A DNA stretch of 64,000 bases from Diorhabda sublineata (taxonomy: Eukaryota; Arthropoda; Insecta; Coleoptera; Chrysomelidae), in the NCBI RefSeq assembly GCF_026230105.1, contig NC_079484.1, positions 10,245,805 to 10,309,804 of the forward strand, read 5' to 3'. This document shows, piece by piece, positions 45,625 to 58,194 of the stretch. Below the pieces are notes generated by a model, which was given only the letters and a program-made list of their open reading frames with translations, was not told the origin of the DNA and searched no databases. Each line of letters begins with the position of its first letter. Position 1 is the stretch's first letter. The translations under genes and the position numbers were made by a program.

Positions 45625-47275
45625 TATGAAAATTGGTCTTCGGGGACATAATGAAAGCTATATTTGATATTCGTGGTATATTTCTGAAAAGTTCTCCGAT
45701 ATTAAAAGGAACCTCCAAATAAATAAATGAAAGATGTGTTACAGTACATGCTTGAAATCTGTCATGAACAAATAATTGTGAAAATTAGTTCTTCTATTTT
45801 TGGCGATTAAGACTTTTGAAACTACAGATGTTAATGCAAAATATGAGCTAGTATGTATTATGTAATATGTTCAAGATGATGAGCAAATTGAATGTTTAGG
45901 AAGTAGCTCATTACTAAAATTTATAATTCATAAGTACTTCTACCTACCCAGTTAAATTTGATTATGCTGCTTCTAAATTTATAAATATTTGTATTAATTA
46001 AAAATTTAGATATTTGTTATATTATTTTAAATTGTTCAAAAGATGGATTCAATTTTAATGAGCACCTAGTAGATGCATCACTTTTTTATTTGAATAACTT
46101 AGAACGTATTGCGGCGAGTGTTGTTCAGGACAGTTTTTAAAAGTGAATCATTGCGACTTTCCTTTAAAGAAAATGAAAGTGTAGTAGAGTACAATAATGA
46201 CCTCGGTGAAGACGTAAACAAGTACTTGTTGATTCATATTTTTCTTGTATGGTAAGCACATCTAAACTACTTTACCACAACTAAAAACGTGCTTTTTAAA
46301 CTACAATTTACTTCAATTTCGTAATCGTATTATGTTTTCGAATACTCATCGTATAAAACGTGTAGTTCCCCTGTTAAGTAGAGAGAGTTGGAACTTTTAT
46401 GAAAATTGAATTAAAAAAATATTCTCACTTTGAATATGACGCTGTAAAAAATACATCAGTATACATCAGATATCCAATAGTATCAATTAACAATTATCGT
46501 CGAATATTCAGAAAGAATCTTAATTAACAATATTTTTATATCTTAAGAGAATTTTCCATATATGTGTAATTTAATATTTTATGAGTAATAGAGGTTATTA
46601 TTATCATCAGTGTCCCCATTTCTCGATTAAAAGAACTGAGTAGTAAAAACTTGGCTGAATCATATATTTTTGAGGTATTTAATACAATCATATCCTCAGC
46701 ATAAAAATATCTCATTGAGTAAGATGTAAGCGGATAATCTGTGTTACGAATTTCAATTAATAATCAGTGTGTAAATTAACAAGTTTAATTTAGAAAAATT
46801 GCATTAATATTTCATCGCTAGAATCATTCCGATGAGAAAGTATAAGTTGCTATTTGCAATTTAGATTTTATTCAACAAATTTTGCCAACATAATTGGAAT
46901 AGGAGATCAAAAACAATTCCAATAAGTGCTTCAACAACCACAACGAGGATTGAAAACTGAATTATTTGGAAGTAGTGCAAAAACTTATCTCCAGTATAAG
47001 CACCTTTCAAAAATACTTGCTATTCAATGATGATTCAAGATAATCAGGAAGGCGATATAGCGATCAATGAATTCCGTTTTTTTGTCATCGATTCAAAACT
47101 AATAAAAACAATTCAATCACTAATGAGAATAAGGACTCGAAAACTTACCATAGAATAAGGAACTTTGAATCTATAAGGAGTTTCCTGACAAGATGATGAA
47201 TTGCTTCGTCGAATATCTCCAGGACTAGATCCATTCAGAAAGATCCATTGGATCTAAGAAATAACTACACCTTTT
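45625..47275. other. Gene-free stretch
   Basis: 1.6 kb of AT-rich sequence without recognised features. Confidence 0.5.
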
Positions 47276-47279
47276 CATT

Positions 47280-47420
47280 GATTTCATAAAGGACACTCCC
47301 ATCAGATAATACTAGGTTCAGTAAAAACTGATAAGTACAGATTTTGTGGGGAAGAGGGCGAAACTTCTTGCCATAATCTGGTTCTCCAAACAAAACTTGA
47401 CATATTAAATTTCGTTTTCA
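47280..47420 (+). pseudogene. Non-LTR ORF2 C-terminal tail remnant
   Basis: GHSHQIILGSVKTDKYRFCG then EEGETSCHNLVL fits the 'GHcpl..Hl.kmg...d..CRfCgeEeETs.H' end of RNase H-bearing non-LTR elements. Very short and otherwise decayed. Confidence 0.5.
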
Positions 47421-47424
47421 AAGA

Positions 47425-48690
47425 GAAGTAGAGCAGCACTACATTTGGAAGAAGATTCACTTTTCTAACGTTGAATGCAGCTATTTATTAGATACTACTA
47501 ATATCACAAAAGTCTCAAAATTTCACCAAATTAACTAATTAAATGTCCGAAATGAAATTCGTTGAGCACCATAAAATGATACATCTTATTTTTATTTTTC
47601 TCACATCTGCAATCATCTCTGTATTTGCATTCTATTACCATTTTTTGTTGCAAGTCTTAAAGAGTGTTGTACATTTTTCACTCTAGGTGCTCCCACAAAA
47701 ATAAGTGTAAAGGTGAGAAATTCAGCGAAGAGATTAACTACTCTATTAGATCCATCCTGCAAATCCAAAAATCTGAAAGAGCGTTGATTTAAATACTTTC
47801 TTACGGATCTATCATAATGTTTCCCGTTCTGTTGGAAAGTTAGTTAGTTCTCTAAAAGATTTTTATTATGTTAAATGATGTCAGTAATCGATTAATTATT
47901 TAATTTTAATTAACTAATGAATAAATAATGGTCCAATTATATAAGTATATAAACTTCCATATATTTTATTTTTCAGACGTTTGTACGAGGATTCTTTGAA
48001 TCCACAATAAGATCGGCTATGTATATTAACTTCAACAATGGGTCTGAAAACGGTCGGGTTCAAATTTTTGATGATTGAGCCTGCTGTAACATAAATTTTG
48101 CAATTAATCGCACGTATCTAGCACTCATTATAGAACTGATACAGATTTCTTAAAGTACAATATTTTTACTCCGCCCTCATTTCTACTTAGAATTGTTAAT
48201 TGTTTGCTTACGTCATTAGCGCCTATAAAGTTTCGTCCGTCCAGATACAGCAGCATCAACACCACGTTGTTTCGATTTACTATCCTATCGCGTCGTATTG
48301 TATTAATCGTAGTTTTTTCCCAGAATATAGAAGCCTGGATCGACAATGATATTGTAATGTATTGTAATGTTCCAATCACTACTAATACCACACCAAAAGT
48401 ATTGTTGAATATCTTCAAGTGAGAAAAATTACGGAAAAAATGGTGTGATGCAATGAAAAGAGACATTTCAAGGTAAGTAAGTACTTTCATTTTTCATATA
48501 GAATTTTCAAAACTTGAAACACACGATACAGGGTGGCTTTACGTATTATTGTAACAATGATGTAGTAGTTTTAAGTTGTTACGTTAAGAAAAAAGAGGGC
48601 ATCACAGGATTTTCAAAACTAATAAATTCTGACGTTTAACATTGAGATAATTTGACTCCTACACTATTTTTTTTCTAGTAAGTTTACCTC
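47425..48690. other. Gene-free stretch
   Basis: A 120-residue minus frame (48128-48490) overlaps a 72-residue plus frame. Neither has a recognisable motif. Confidence 0.4.
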
Positions 48691-48694
48691 CAGT

Positions 48695-48780
48695 TTCTGA
48701 AGACGATAACTTGGTTATCGAAACGCGCGTCAGCTAGTATAGTAGTGAGTATTGGTGTAGTGATGGTGTAAACAGTGTAG
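48695..48780 (+). repeat. Retroelement-type tail with GATAAC-TTG-GTTATC hairpin
   Basis: TTCTGAAGACGATAACTTGG followed by TTATCGAAACGCGCGTCAG: GATAAC (48705-48710) and GTTATC (48714-48719) form a 6-bp stem with a 3-base loop. After it comes a GTGTAGTGATGGTGTAAACA tail that resembles the tails near 7493 and (reverse) 59100-59136. The CTGAAGA...GAAACGCG arrangement is, from memory, common in 3' UTRs of insect retroelements. Confidence 0.55.
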
Positions 48781-48784
48781 TCAG

Positions 48785-51610
48785 TACGGAAACTCGACAC
48801 TTTTCCAAGAACCATGAAAAAACCCCTGTCCCATTTTCATCAACAAATCAGCAATTTGTCAAACCTATTTGGAACGGATCTCGGGATGTAAACAATAAAT
48901 CCACACTTCTAAACTGTGTGTGTTAGTACTAATCCTGCTAAGCCCACTGAAACAAGTGTACGCTTTTCTGAAAAGCACAAATCGAATAATGGATTTAAGT
49001 CGCTAAATTGAAACTGACAATCCGGTTCAACTTCGTGTAATTTGTATACTATTCTTATTTCATAAGGTTTGAATTTATATGCTTTTTCAAAAACTAACAG
49101 AAGATACTGATACAGCAGATAGTTGTCTGATATATTTAGGTTAGGTTAGGCCTAACCTGTTAGGTAAATTGTCGATTTTTGTTTTTCAAATGACCCAATA
49201 TTGGCATTTCAACAGTTCCATTTTGTACTGGATATTGTCTTTCATTCTTTTCGATTTTAATGTAGTAATGTAAAGTATTGAGTATTGATAACTAATTAGT
49301 CGAATTTTTCAAGGAAAAATTAGACAATTACGGTAGGCATGACTAGAAGAAAAATGGGGGGCACATCATTTTTCCCATGTTTTGAGACCTCCTGAACACG
49401 ATTATGATGGTTTTTCGAATGTCTGTACTTTATATATATATCTGTTTAAGCTACAATTCTTATTTTCGTCTCTCGAGCAATTGCTATGGGTCCGATTTGA
49501 TTCAAAATTAGCATACATGGCTTTTTTGACGGCGGATTGATGTTATTAGAGTTTGGTTGAAAACAAATGAATATTTCGAGGAGTCGCAGTACAAAAAAAA
49601 TGGTTTTTGACCTTTGCTCACCTCTGTAGGTCAAACGAAAAGCGACTGAAAAATGAAATTTCACATGTAGGTTCAATTAGATGCGAGATGATTTCCTGTC
49701 TAAGGTCGAAACTTTCCATCTCCACCCCTCTCCATTTTATTGTCATTTTTGTTATATTTTCTTATTTTTTGGCCAGAAAAAGTTTAACTAGAGGATTCGA
49801 ACTTCACATGCAAGTAGGGGTTCTAGCACAAAACGCCCGAAATCATTTTGATCGTTGTAATTGTTGAACTGGACCGCCTCCTATTTAATGAATAATAAGA
49901 GTATGATCGTTGCTAGGGTGATTTTTTCTACTTTCCATTTTCGAAATTTCTTGTCATTATGACAATTTTTTCTTTGTTGTCAATTGGAATTGAACAAGAG
50001 GGTTCGAGACCACCGGGTCTATTGAAATTATGAATTTTCATTCGAGATAAAGAGAGTTAACTTGTGAAATGAAAAGTTATTGAGGAATAGCAAATTTTCC
50101 ATATAAAGAAATAAGATTGAGAATTGATATCATTTCCAAGAAATTCATTTTATGGAAAGATTTGTTTGTGTATTAGTTAAATTCTTCATTCGACGAAAAA
50201 TTCGACTTTCGTGATGGAGCTCTGCTGCTCACGGCTTTTTTTTATTGGGTGGTTGATAATAAATATTTTTTCAACAAAATAATATACTATTTTCATAAAC
50301 ATTGACTATAATCTGCTTTATTACTCATTCGTAATTCAAATTATTAAATTCAAGTTGTTTTTTACACTTTAATAGTTAACCAGGATTCATTAAATTCGAA
50401 AATATGATATCACACTGTAGCAAAAAGCGATGTCTCATAAAAACAATGTATTCTTATTGGCAGTTGATAACGATTAGTAGATAGATTTTATGTTTGCAAT
50501 CAAAGGACGAAAATTTCGAACATATAATTATGTAATTCGTTAGTTTTTATACTTTTTTTCTGTTATTTTTGATATTTAAAAAATCTCTTATCCAAATAAA
50601 AAATATCTTCGAAATTATTCCATAAATTAGAAAAACACTTTCGTTTCTATTTGGTTACTCATAAAATAACTTTTTTTTCAAGGAATGTATTAATTATATC
50701 AAAGGCATCTTCAATTTATTCACACATCTCGTTCTATTTAAAAATTCAATTGCGTTATCTTGATTATAGATAAGCAAAGTCTAATCATTCCCACTGTCTA
50801 GATAAAATCAGATAAAATCCTTCTAATACCTCGTGCTGCTAATGTGGATATCAAAAATTCCTATTGATCAACTAGAATCCACAGTTAAGCAGCTTACAGG
50901 TATGAGTGAATCCGAACAAGTTCTCGGTATAAAAGACAATTATAGAAAATAAAAGTTCACATTTTTCACCGTTTAGGTCGTAAATCCTCCACAGTTTCTA
51001 GTCGCGAGCCTTTTTAGGTAAGTTGGCCGTCGACTAAAATGGAAATGTTGTCTCCCTCTCGATCATGAATATCTTCCAAATAAGTGACGTTCAGACACAA
51101 TAGGATAATTGATTTAATTCAAACTCAATCAAACACTTGAACACAAACGTTTTGCAATGTACAGTGGAACTTTTTCTTCATTAGCTAATAAGAGAATATT
51201 AGAAATAATGAATTTAAGATTGAATGGATGATAAAAGCATTTATTAGAGACAGTTAATACGTTAATTATTAGCCTTGATTTGAAATTCTATATCCCATAT
51301 GCGACGTGATTTGAATGTTACATTTGGGTATAAAAAAGAACGATTATTGAAAAATTACACTTGTTTCATTGCCTTTTTTTAACTCTAATCATATATACGT
51401 GGCACATGTATGTACATACATGTAATATACTATTTTTTTCATAGAATTTGATAGTTGTATTCAATATAGCTACTACAATACTAACTAACACCTGGAGACG
51501 CTAGACCTAGCAGATAATGCAGATTTTGTTGCACTGAGGAAGTGGAAGTGTGAAACACTAAGAAACTCCAGAGCCCTTGACACGTAGAAGATGATGATCT
51601 CTGGCATATG
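48785..51610. other. Gene-free stretch
   Basis: Contains a TTAGG cluster (49136-49155) and a TATAAAAG word at 50928-50935 with no gene behind it. No coding feature was recognised in 2.8 kb. Confidence 0.45.
49136..49155. repeat. Head-to-head telomere-like repeat
   Basis: Three TTAGG units (the usual insect telomere unit) are followed directly by CCTAA, giving the palindrome AGGTTAGGCCTAACCT. Confidence 0.8.
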
Positions 51611-51615
51611 GCCCA

Positions 51616-52277
51616 TAGTCCCATCACAGTGGGAGAGGGTATGGCATTTTTTAAAGATGACATGTATAAAATGTATATTCCGTAGATCAATAGACAAGTT
51701 GGGATTTTAGCTAATATCCCAGGACAATAGGGAGTTGGCTGATGGCGCGCCCAGCATGCCTATTCTCCCGTAATATTAGCTAAATGCCGGACAATATATT
51801 ATTCGTCGAAAAATGACGAAGCGTTTGTCTATTCTCCTGGGACTTTAGCTAAAATTCGGATAATAGAATATCAATTGAGAAAGGTCTGCCGTTTATATGC
51901 TGTCCTATACTTCTAGTAAAAGATCCAATACCGAAGCCAATTTCAATGTTTGTTTTTATTTTAGAAGCTCATGCTTAGACTGATTAGATTAGGATAGATT
52001 AGGTAAACAATGTGGAACAAACCGGTATTCTTGTTTCAAAAATAAAATAAAATGAAAATGACAATGTCACCAAGCCTCCACGTGTTACAATAAAAGGTTG
52101 ATTGACATGAAAAAAATAAATAAATAAGACTTCTTTTATCCTATTTTTTTTATCTTATTCTGTAAACCCAATAGTCTGTTATCCGAATTTTAGCTAATAC
52201 TATTGACCTTCGACATATACATTTTATACATGTCATATTTAAAAAATGCCATAGCCTCTCCCACTGTGATGGGACTA
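51616..52277. repeat. 78-bp inverted repeat flanking about 506 bp
   Basis: 51616-51693 and 52200-52277 are inverted copies of equal length with about 6 mismatches, both containing CCCATCACAGTGGGAGAGG and ATGACATGTATAAAATGTAT. The left arm adjoins a 69-bp palindromic repeat, and the right arm is followed by one more TTAGCTAA module. It may be the two ends of an unclassified DNA element. Confidence 0.85.
51695..51872. repeat. 69-bp palindromic repeat modules
   Basis: TTAGCTAA cores at 51707-51714, 51776-51783 and 51845-51852 are spaced exactly 69 bp. They share flanking TATTCTCC(C/T) and GGACAATA/GGATAATA words. The second interval has an internal hairpin TTCGTC-GAAAAAT-GACGAA. The first unit, TGGGATTTTAGCTAATATCC plus CA, is itself nearly palindromic. 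A fourth core lies at about 52190-52197 in the reverse arm. Confidence 0.75.
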
Positions 52278-52279
52278 GT

Positions 52280-54520
52280 AATAAACGTATGATAATTTTT
52301 CAGTATGAAATCAAAAAGCTGAAAAATATATTTAAAATATTTGAAATTGAATGAATAAATACCACTTATACAGATCACCGAATCTTCATATTTTCATCTT
52401 GTTCCGTGTACTTTGAATGTGCCTTCCTTTTACTGACAAGAGCCACGAAATTCTGTCATAAAGATGAAACTTTTGAATTGAGAAATGAGATGAATATATC
52501 ATGTTTTTTTTTAACGTTTTAAGAGAAACTAATGATTTTAATCAAGCGTCCAAAATCAGATTTACTATAAAAAATGCATGCCAAAAAAAAACAACATGAT
52601 ACTTCAGCAAATAAAAATAGTATACAGGCCGAATGGTACATATGTTATATTGATAAGGCTTTACGTAATCGGAATTGGTTTATATAAAATGCTACATTTC
52701 TTTCCACTGACCAAATGGATAATCAAGACGATTTCTGACACATTTCTAGTGAAATGTCTCAATATTTATTGCGGTACACAAAGGAAAGTAATTTTTCTTT
52801 TAGAACACGATGAAAATATGTTTTGTTCATAGGACACAATGTGGGGTTGAGTGGCAAGCAATTGTTATATATACAACACGGAGTTGTTGGATTTATGAGT
52901 ATTTCACTCGTATATATATTTTATTATATTTCCAAATTACGACGTTATGAGATAGCACCTGTATACTGAGAATAATAAAAATTGTGTTAGGTGTTTAATT
53001 CCATTTTAATAATATGTATTATGAGAAATATGAAGCAATTCAACAACACGGTGTATGCTATAACCTCAACTGACATCATCACCATTATTTAGCAATTTAT
53101 TATCTTATAATCAATATCTTAATTCTATCTATTATTTCATAATTAATATCTTTATTCAATTGCGAGAAGGAAATATAAGAGACAATAATATTGAAGGTCG
53201 TCACGTTGAATATTTCATATGTTAAAATAGTAAAACTGGTACAAAAATCAAATTTAAACGAATTTTTTCACTAAGAATTGAACGTTTTCTATATGTATTC
53301 TTTTATAATTTTCGATTTGTTATACAACTAAATAAAATCACATTGGAAAAGCCAAAATATGTTTCTCATGAAAAATTTACTGTAGTCACAATCTAGTTAC
53401 GTAGAATGACCTATTTTGGCGAATGTGCCTTTAAAAAAAAAAAACTCTAATATGAGATATATGATTGTTCCCGTTTCAGTAATGGAATGAAAATAGTAAT
53501 ATATATTCATGGATATGGATAAACGAGAGAATTTTATTTTTAAAGTGAAATTTCATTTTAACTAATAACATGTGTAATATCAGTGTTACCAATGAAAAAG
53601 TGGGTTACATGAGCAATCAAAAATAGAAACGGCTTTTGAGAACTATCGAAGTAGTTTTGCTAGAATTTTTTGTGAGTTTTCAAACATTCATGAATTTATG
53701 ATCATTTCAATCGTTAATTAGATTCAGATCTTTCATCATAATGTAATAACAATAAAATTGATTTTACAGCAAACACAGGTGAAGTGTTTACGAAGTTTGA
53801 TAAAAAATACAGTAAAATAGTTTATTGAAAACGTAAAAGGAAGTTATCATATATATTTCTGGGAAGCTTCTTTGGGATTGACTTTTATATAGATTGTTAT
53901 GTCTTTATCAGTATCGGGAATGATAACAAAATATTTTTCTTTCGGCACATTATCGGAAACAGAAGAAACTAAATCTGGCGATAAAGATGAATATGGACAT
54001 AATGCACACTTTCAGTAACCAAAAATGAAAGAAAAGAAATTTTTTTGTCATTCTTTGACTTGCTTATTCTTCGTACAAATGTTCTAGAACGTGAATTCTG
54101 GTCTAAAAGCTATAACCTAAGACAGATCTTTTCTGAGCAGTAATAATTATTCCAGTAAAATAGGAAGTCAAATTTCCAATTTCATGCAAATTGATACACA
54201 TTTCCCTTTTGTCAGTCAATAATATTGAAACAACTTTTTCAATCCCTCGTCTCATTTGCAAATTATATTTTGCATGAACTTTTCCGAAATCTTGAGGTTC
54301 ACTTTAACTTCTTGCGTTTACATGATTCTCTCTATCTGTCCCTCTATTGAAACCTGCAAACGCAATCACTTATAGTGCAACCATCCCATTCTGACATCGA
54401 ATATTTACTAATTTTTCAAGTAGTCAATCTTTTATATGAACAAGCAAGATTGAATTTTGAGATATTTTCTTTTATTTCCATGGTCGAAAAATGCAAACAC
54501 GATCTCACAGTGACTATTAT
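52280..54520. other. Gene-free stretch
   Basis: 2.2 kb of AT-rich sequence with no recognised feature. Confidence 0.5.
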
Positions 54521-54524
54521 AAAA

Positions 54525-55509
54525 CGAGGATTTATTGATATCTAGTTAGCCTAGACCAGTTCCATGCATAAACAAAATATTGCGTTACCATAGCAACGAA
54601 TAATAACTTATTAAAAGTGTCAGTGTAAAGGTTGACGTCAAAAAAGTAAACCAGAGTTACGCAATAAATTAAAAGAAAAAAGATGTTCACCGAAATTGTG
54701 AAAATCGAAAAATTGGAGTATCGAGTCATACCTGTATTTGAAAGGGTTAAGAGGTAAGCACATTTACGAAGATATGCTTAATACCCTTGGTGATCAATGT
54801 CCTTTGTATGCGACCGTGAAAAATTGGACTGCAAGCTTCAAAAGAGGTATCCATTGAAGCTGATAGCCGATCGGGAAGGCCAGTTTCTGTGTCAGTCCCC
54901 GAAAATATCGATGCAGCTCATGACATGATTTTATCGGACCGTCGAATTGGACTAAAACGGATATCTGAAGCACTGAATATTTCATATGAACGCGTTCATC
55001 ATATAGTTCACGTCAATTTGGACATGGGAAAAATTGCTGCAAAATGGATCCCCAAATGTTCGAATGTTGACCAAAAGCGTGCAAGGGTAGAAGCATCGCG
55101 TTCGATCTGTTCTCGATTTGGAAACGATGTAGAATTCTTAAACCGAATTGTTACCGTGGACGAGATTTGAGTACATTTCTACCATCCAGAAACAAAGCAA
55201 CAATCGATGGAATGGCGACACTTCGGATCTCCAAGACCTAAGAAGTTTCGTATCCAAAAATCTGCTGAAAAAGTTCTTCCTTCAGTTTTTTGGGACTGAC
55301 ATTTTCTTCCAGCGAGGAAATAATAAAAGCTATGGATGTTTGGTTTGCAGAGCAGAAGAAAGATTCTTTTTGAAAGATCTAGAGACGTTGCAGGCTCGCA
55401 GTAATAAATGTATCTAATTAAGAGGAGAATATGTTGAGTAATAAAATATTTTGACATTGAAATTTTGTTGAGTTCTATAGTAGGCTAAGAATTTTTCAAT
55501 ATATCGTCG
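54525..55509 (+). mobile_element. Mariner subfamily B copy 2, with both inverted ends
   Basis: The 5' end is CGAGGATTTATTGATATCTA with TTAGCCTAG, and the 3' end read in reverse is CGACGATATATTGAAAAATT with CTTAGCCTA; TA follows at 55510-55511. The coding relic runs from ATG 54683 to about 55442: KIEKLEYRVIPVF; LNTLGDQCPLYATVKNWTAS with shifts; AAHDMILSDRRIGLKRISEA; VHHIVHVNLDMGKIAAKWIP; and RIVTVDEI-VHF, where the Trp codon after DE has become ILE plus a stop. A deletion removes the second and third catalytic Asp blocks. The C-terminus is recognisable (LKDLETLQARSNKCI). Confidence 0.92.
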
Positions 55510-55869
55510 TAAACTGGTATGGCTTCATTCTTATCACTGCTTATTTCAATACACTGAAATCATGGGACACACTAGGTGGAATAGATACAGAGTAAGTCAT
55601 AAAAAATTACTTCGATCTACTGTAAAATTCTAATCTGTTTAATAATTCCCGTTCTTAACACAGCTCTCGTAGTCAAATTTAGCACCAAAAAAATATCAAT
55701 GTCACATTTTCAAAATACGGCCATAACAAGCTTATCATTGATTATGAAGCACAGATAAAATTTTTAGATTAACAAAAATTTTTATATAATTTAGAATGAG
55801 TTTAAATATTAATTGAACAGTTCATATTGCATTTACCAAAGAAATTATAGCAACGACAAATGTGAAGGA

Positions 55870-56650
55870 TCATATTTACGAATGTTGTTTTTTCTTCAAC
55901 CCCCAATGAGCTGTAAAGACGAGACGGGTAAATATACAAAAAAGATTTATTTTTGTTCCAAAAAGGTTTTATTTCAGAAATTTCTTCGTTTGTTTTAAAT
56001 AATTTTCCGTAAGCGTCGCAAAGTTTCACGATATGAATCTGCATTAAATGTAGCTTCAGGCTGCATAAACTCTACAAGCAACATACTTTTTTTTATCCCA
56101 AGAAACAGTAGCTATAATCTTACGGCTGTTGAAAATTCCTTTGAATTTTGTGGGTCTCTTTGGAGAATTTGTACATCCATTGTTGCGATGTTGTTGTGTA
56201 ATAAATGTCTCATGATCTGCCACAAAGATTTTCAAAAATATGTTTTCCATTAGTATTGTAACGGCCAAAAAACTCCAAAGCTGTGTTCACTCGGTGTGAA
56301 ACACTAAGGAACTACACCTGGGAGCAATTGAAATACACGATGAAGCCAACCCACACTACAGACTTTTGAAAAGGAGTGTGATTAATGGATCAGCTGTTCT
56401 TCAGGGTTCTTCAGTATCGCGGCAAAAAAGAGGAACACAATAGATCCTTTGGGTTGCAGTGTATACAAGACCACAAATCCATACATACATCCACTCAGCG
56501 AGTTTCCCTAACTTCTTGATCGACTCACTGTAAAATGTCGTTCATTCTTTCGTAATAAACATCAGTTGGGCCATATTTAAATTTTAGACACCATTCACGA
56601 GCAACGCCATCAATCATAAAGGTGTTTCCTGCAAGAAATGAATAGCAGCT
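55870..56650 (-). pseudogene. Mariner transposase relic, third subfamily
   Basis: Minus-strand pieces: FMIDGVAREWCLKFKYGPTD (N-terminal helix-turn-helix, 'tVreWCrkFk.GrtDvhde'), VDQEVRETR, then SQQWMYKFSKETHKIQRNFQ in shifted frame, and RKIIATVSWDKKK (family 'rKimaTvFWDrkG'). Then LVEFMQPEATFNADSYRETL followed by RRLRKII-NKRR (family 'LvEFmqrGtTINAdsYcETLrrLRraIqNKRRG'). The first catalytic Asp region and everything after NKRR are lost or decayed. Confidence 0.8.
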
Positions 56651-56654
56651 CACA

Positions 56655-58190
56655 ATTCACACTTGGCGGGAGAATTACTAGCGACAGCCATGTTCATGTG
56701 ATTGTAATTCAACGGGAAATTACCTGTTGGAATTGTCAGTGTTTGAACAAGGAAGATGCATAATCGCCTACTACGCACAACAATCACCAGATGCAATTCA
56801 TACTGTGTGGAGGTTGAAAGAAAAGCAACCCTCATATTGACATTCGATTCAATTATACAAGATAATGCGTGCCAGAGAAGAACTATCCAAATGTACGAAT
56901 ACCCCAATTTTGCTTTTTGCTTTAAGTGTGCAATTGGGATAAATTAAATAACGTAATTATCTGGTAGCTCAACTTAACTATGATTACACCCTATGAAAAC
57001 ATACTATTTATCAATGAATTTATGTATCACCCGAAAATATAATTAATCGTCAAATAATTATCTTAGTTCAAAGACTTATGGACTATTATTTTTGAGGAAG
57101 CATTGTAAATCATACCAATTTTAGTCACTATATCTATGTCGACATTAGAGGCCAAACGCTGTCTTTCAATGTAAAAAAGTATTGAAACTTTCTTGGGAAA
57201 TTCGATGGAAAATTGTCGTCTGCTTTGGGAATGCTGTCTACCTAGGAACAATTTTTCCACAATGTCGACAAATTCACTAAACGAGTAATTGACGTTTTTC
57301 AGACTAAAAGAGAGCCCCGAATAAATTTAAGTAATTTTTATGTAGCGTTAATTTCGTTTGAAAATGGGTGAGTTGTTTTTTCTTAAATTATGCTTATTCG
57401 GTAGGAGGCCCACAATCTCTTACGACTATATATATAATCCAAAAAAAATAGACACACTAAATCTAATAAGTATGAATGACATTTACGAAACCAAAATAAA
57501 ACATAACGGGATAGGATTTTCAAAATTTATAGATCTATTATTTTGAACACATGAGTCAATCGAAAATTCCATCAGGGGATTTCCTCTTCCTACCGATTAT
57601 TAAAAAGGAAAACAAAGTTTTCCTTGATGCAATTCCTATTAACTTCGTCATAGCTTTCGATAGAATCACTCATTAATCTTTGAAAACGATGATGAATCAG
57701 TTGGAGATGTCCTCGACTAACTGAATATAAATATCAATATAATGAGTAATTCATTCGACTCATTTTCTATTCACATTATTATTTTGTGTACAGAGTAGGC
57801 CACAACGCACCCCAGTATTCTTTATATTTTATGAAAATGCTGTGTCAATTTTTATTGTAAGGATGACATATTTCAGCCCCCTTCCTTCCGTTTCCCAGCC
57901 TCTTATTTGTGGGGTACATCATAAAAAAAGATAATGAGATGCTATATTCAGAAATATTGAAATGAAAAGATGAAAATTTCCGACCTCAACTTGAAGATGT
58001 GTGTTAGGAAATGCGCATGTGTTGAGACACACTAACTAAAATTTCAGCAATTTCGGACGCTTAGTTTCTGTTTGAGCCGTTGTCTAAATTCCTTCGAAAA
58101 TGGAACTAATAAAATCTCGATAGGTTATTAAATAATTGTTTTTGTAAAGCAATCACAACCGTAAAATTTTTTTAAGCATCTAAAATCAAA
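56655..58190. other. Gene-free stretch
   Basis: Nothing certain was seen. FVIAFDRITH near 57640 mildly recalls an RT palm motif but lacks context. Confidence 0.4.
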
Positions 58191-58194
58191 GGTT

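Noticed and set aside
48128..48490. 120-residue minus-strand ORF
   Set aside because: No motif, hydrophobic and low-complexity stretches, and an overlapping frame on the other strand. It is as likely chance as coding.
50928..50935. TATAAAAG core-promoter word
   Set aside because: No open reading frame or splice-like structure follows, and TATA words are expected by chance in such AT-rich DNA.
57630..57720. FVIAFDRITH resembling an RT palm motif
   Set aside because: No neighbouring RT blocks in any frame.
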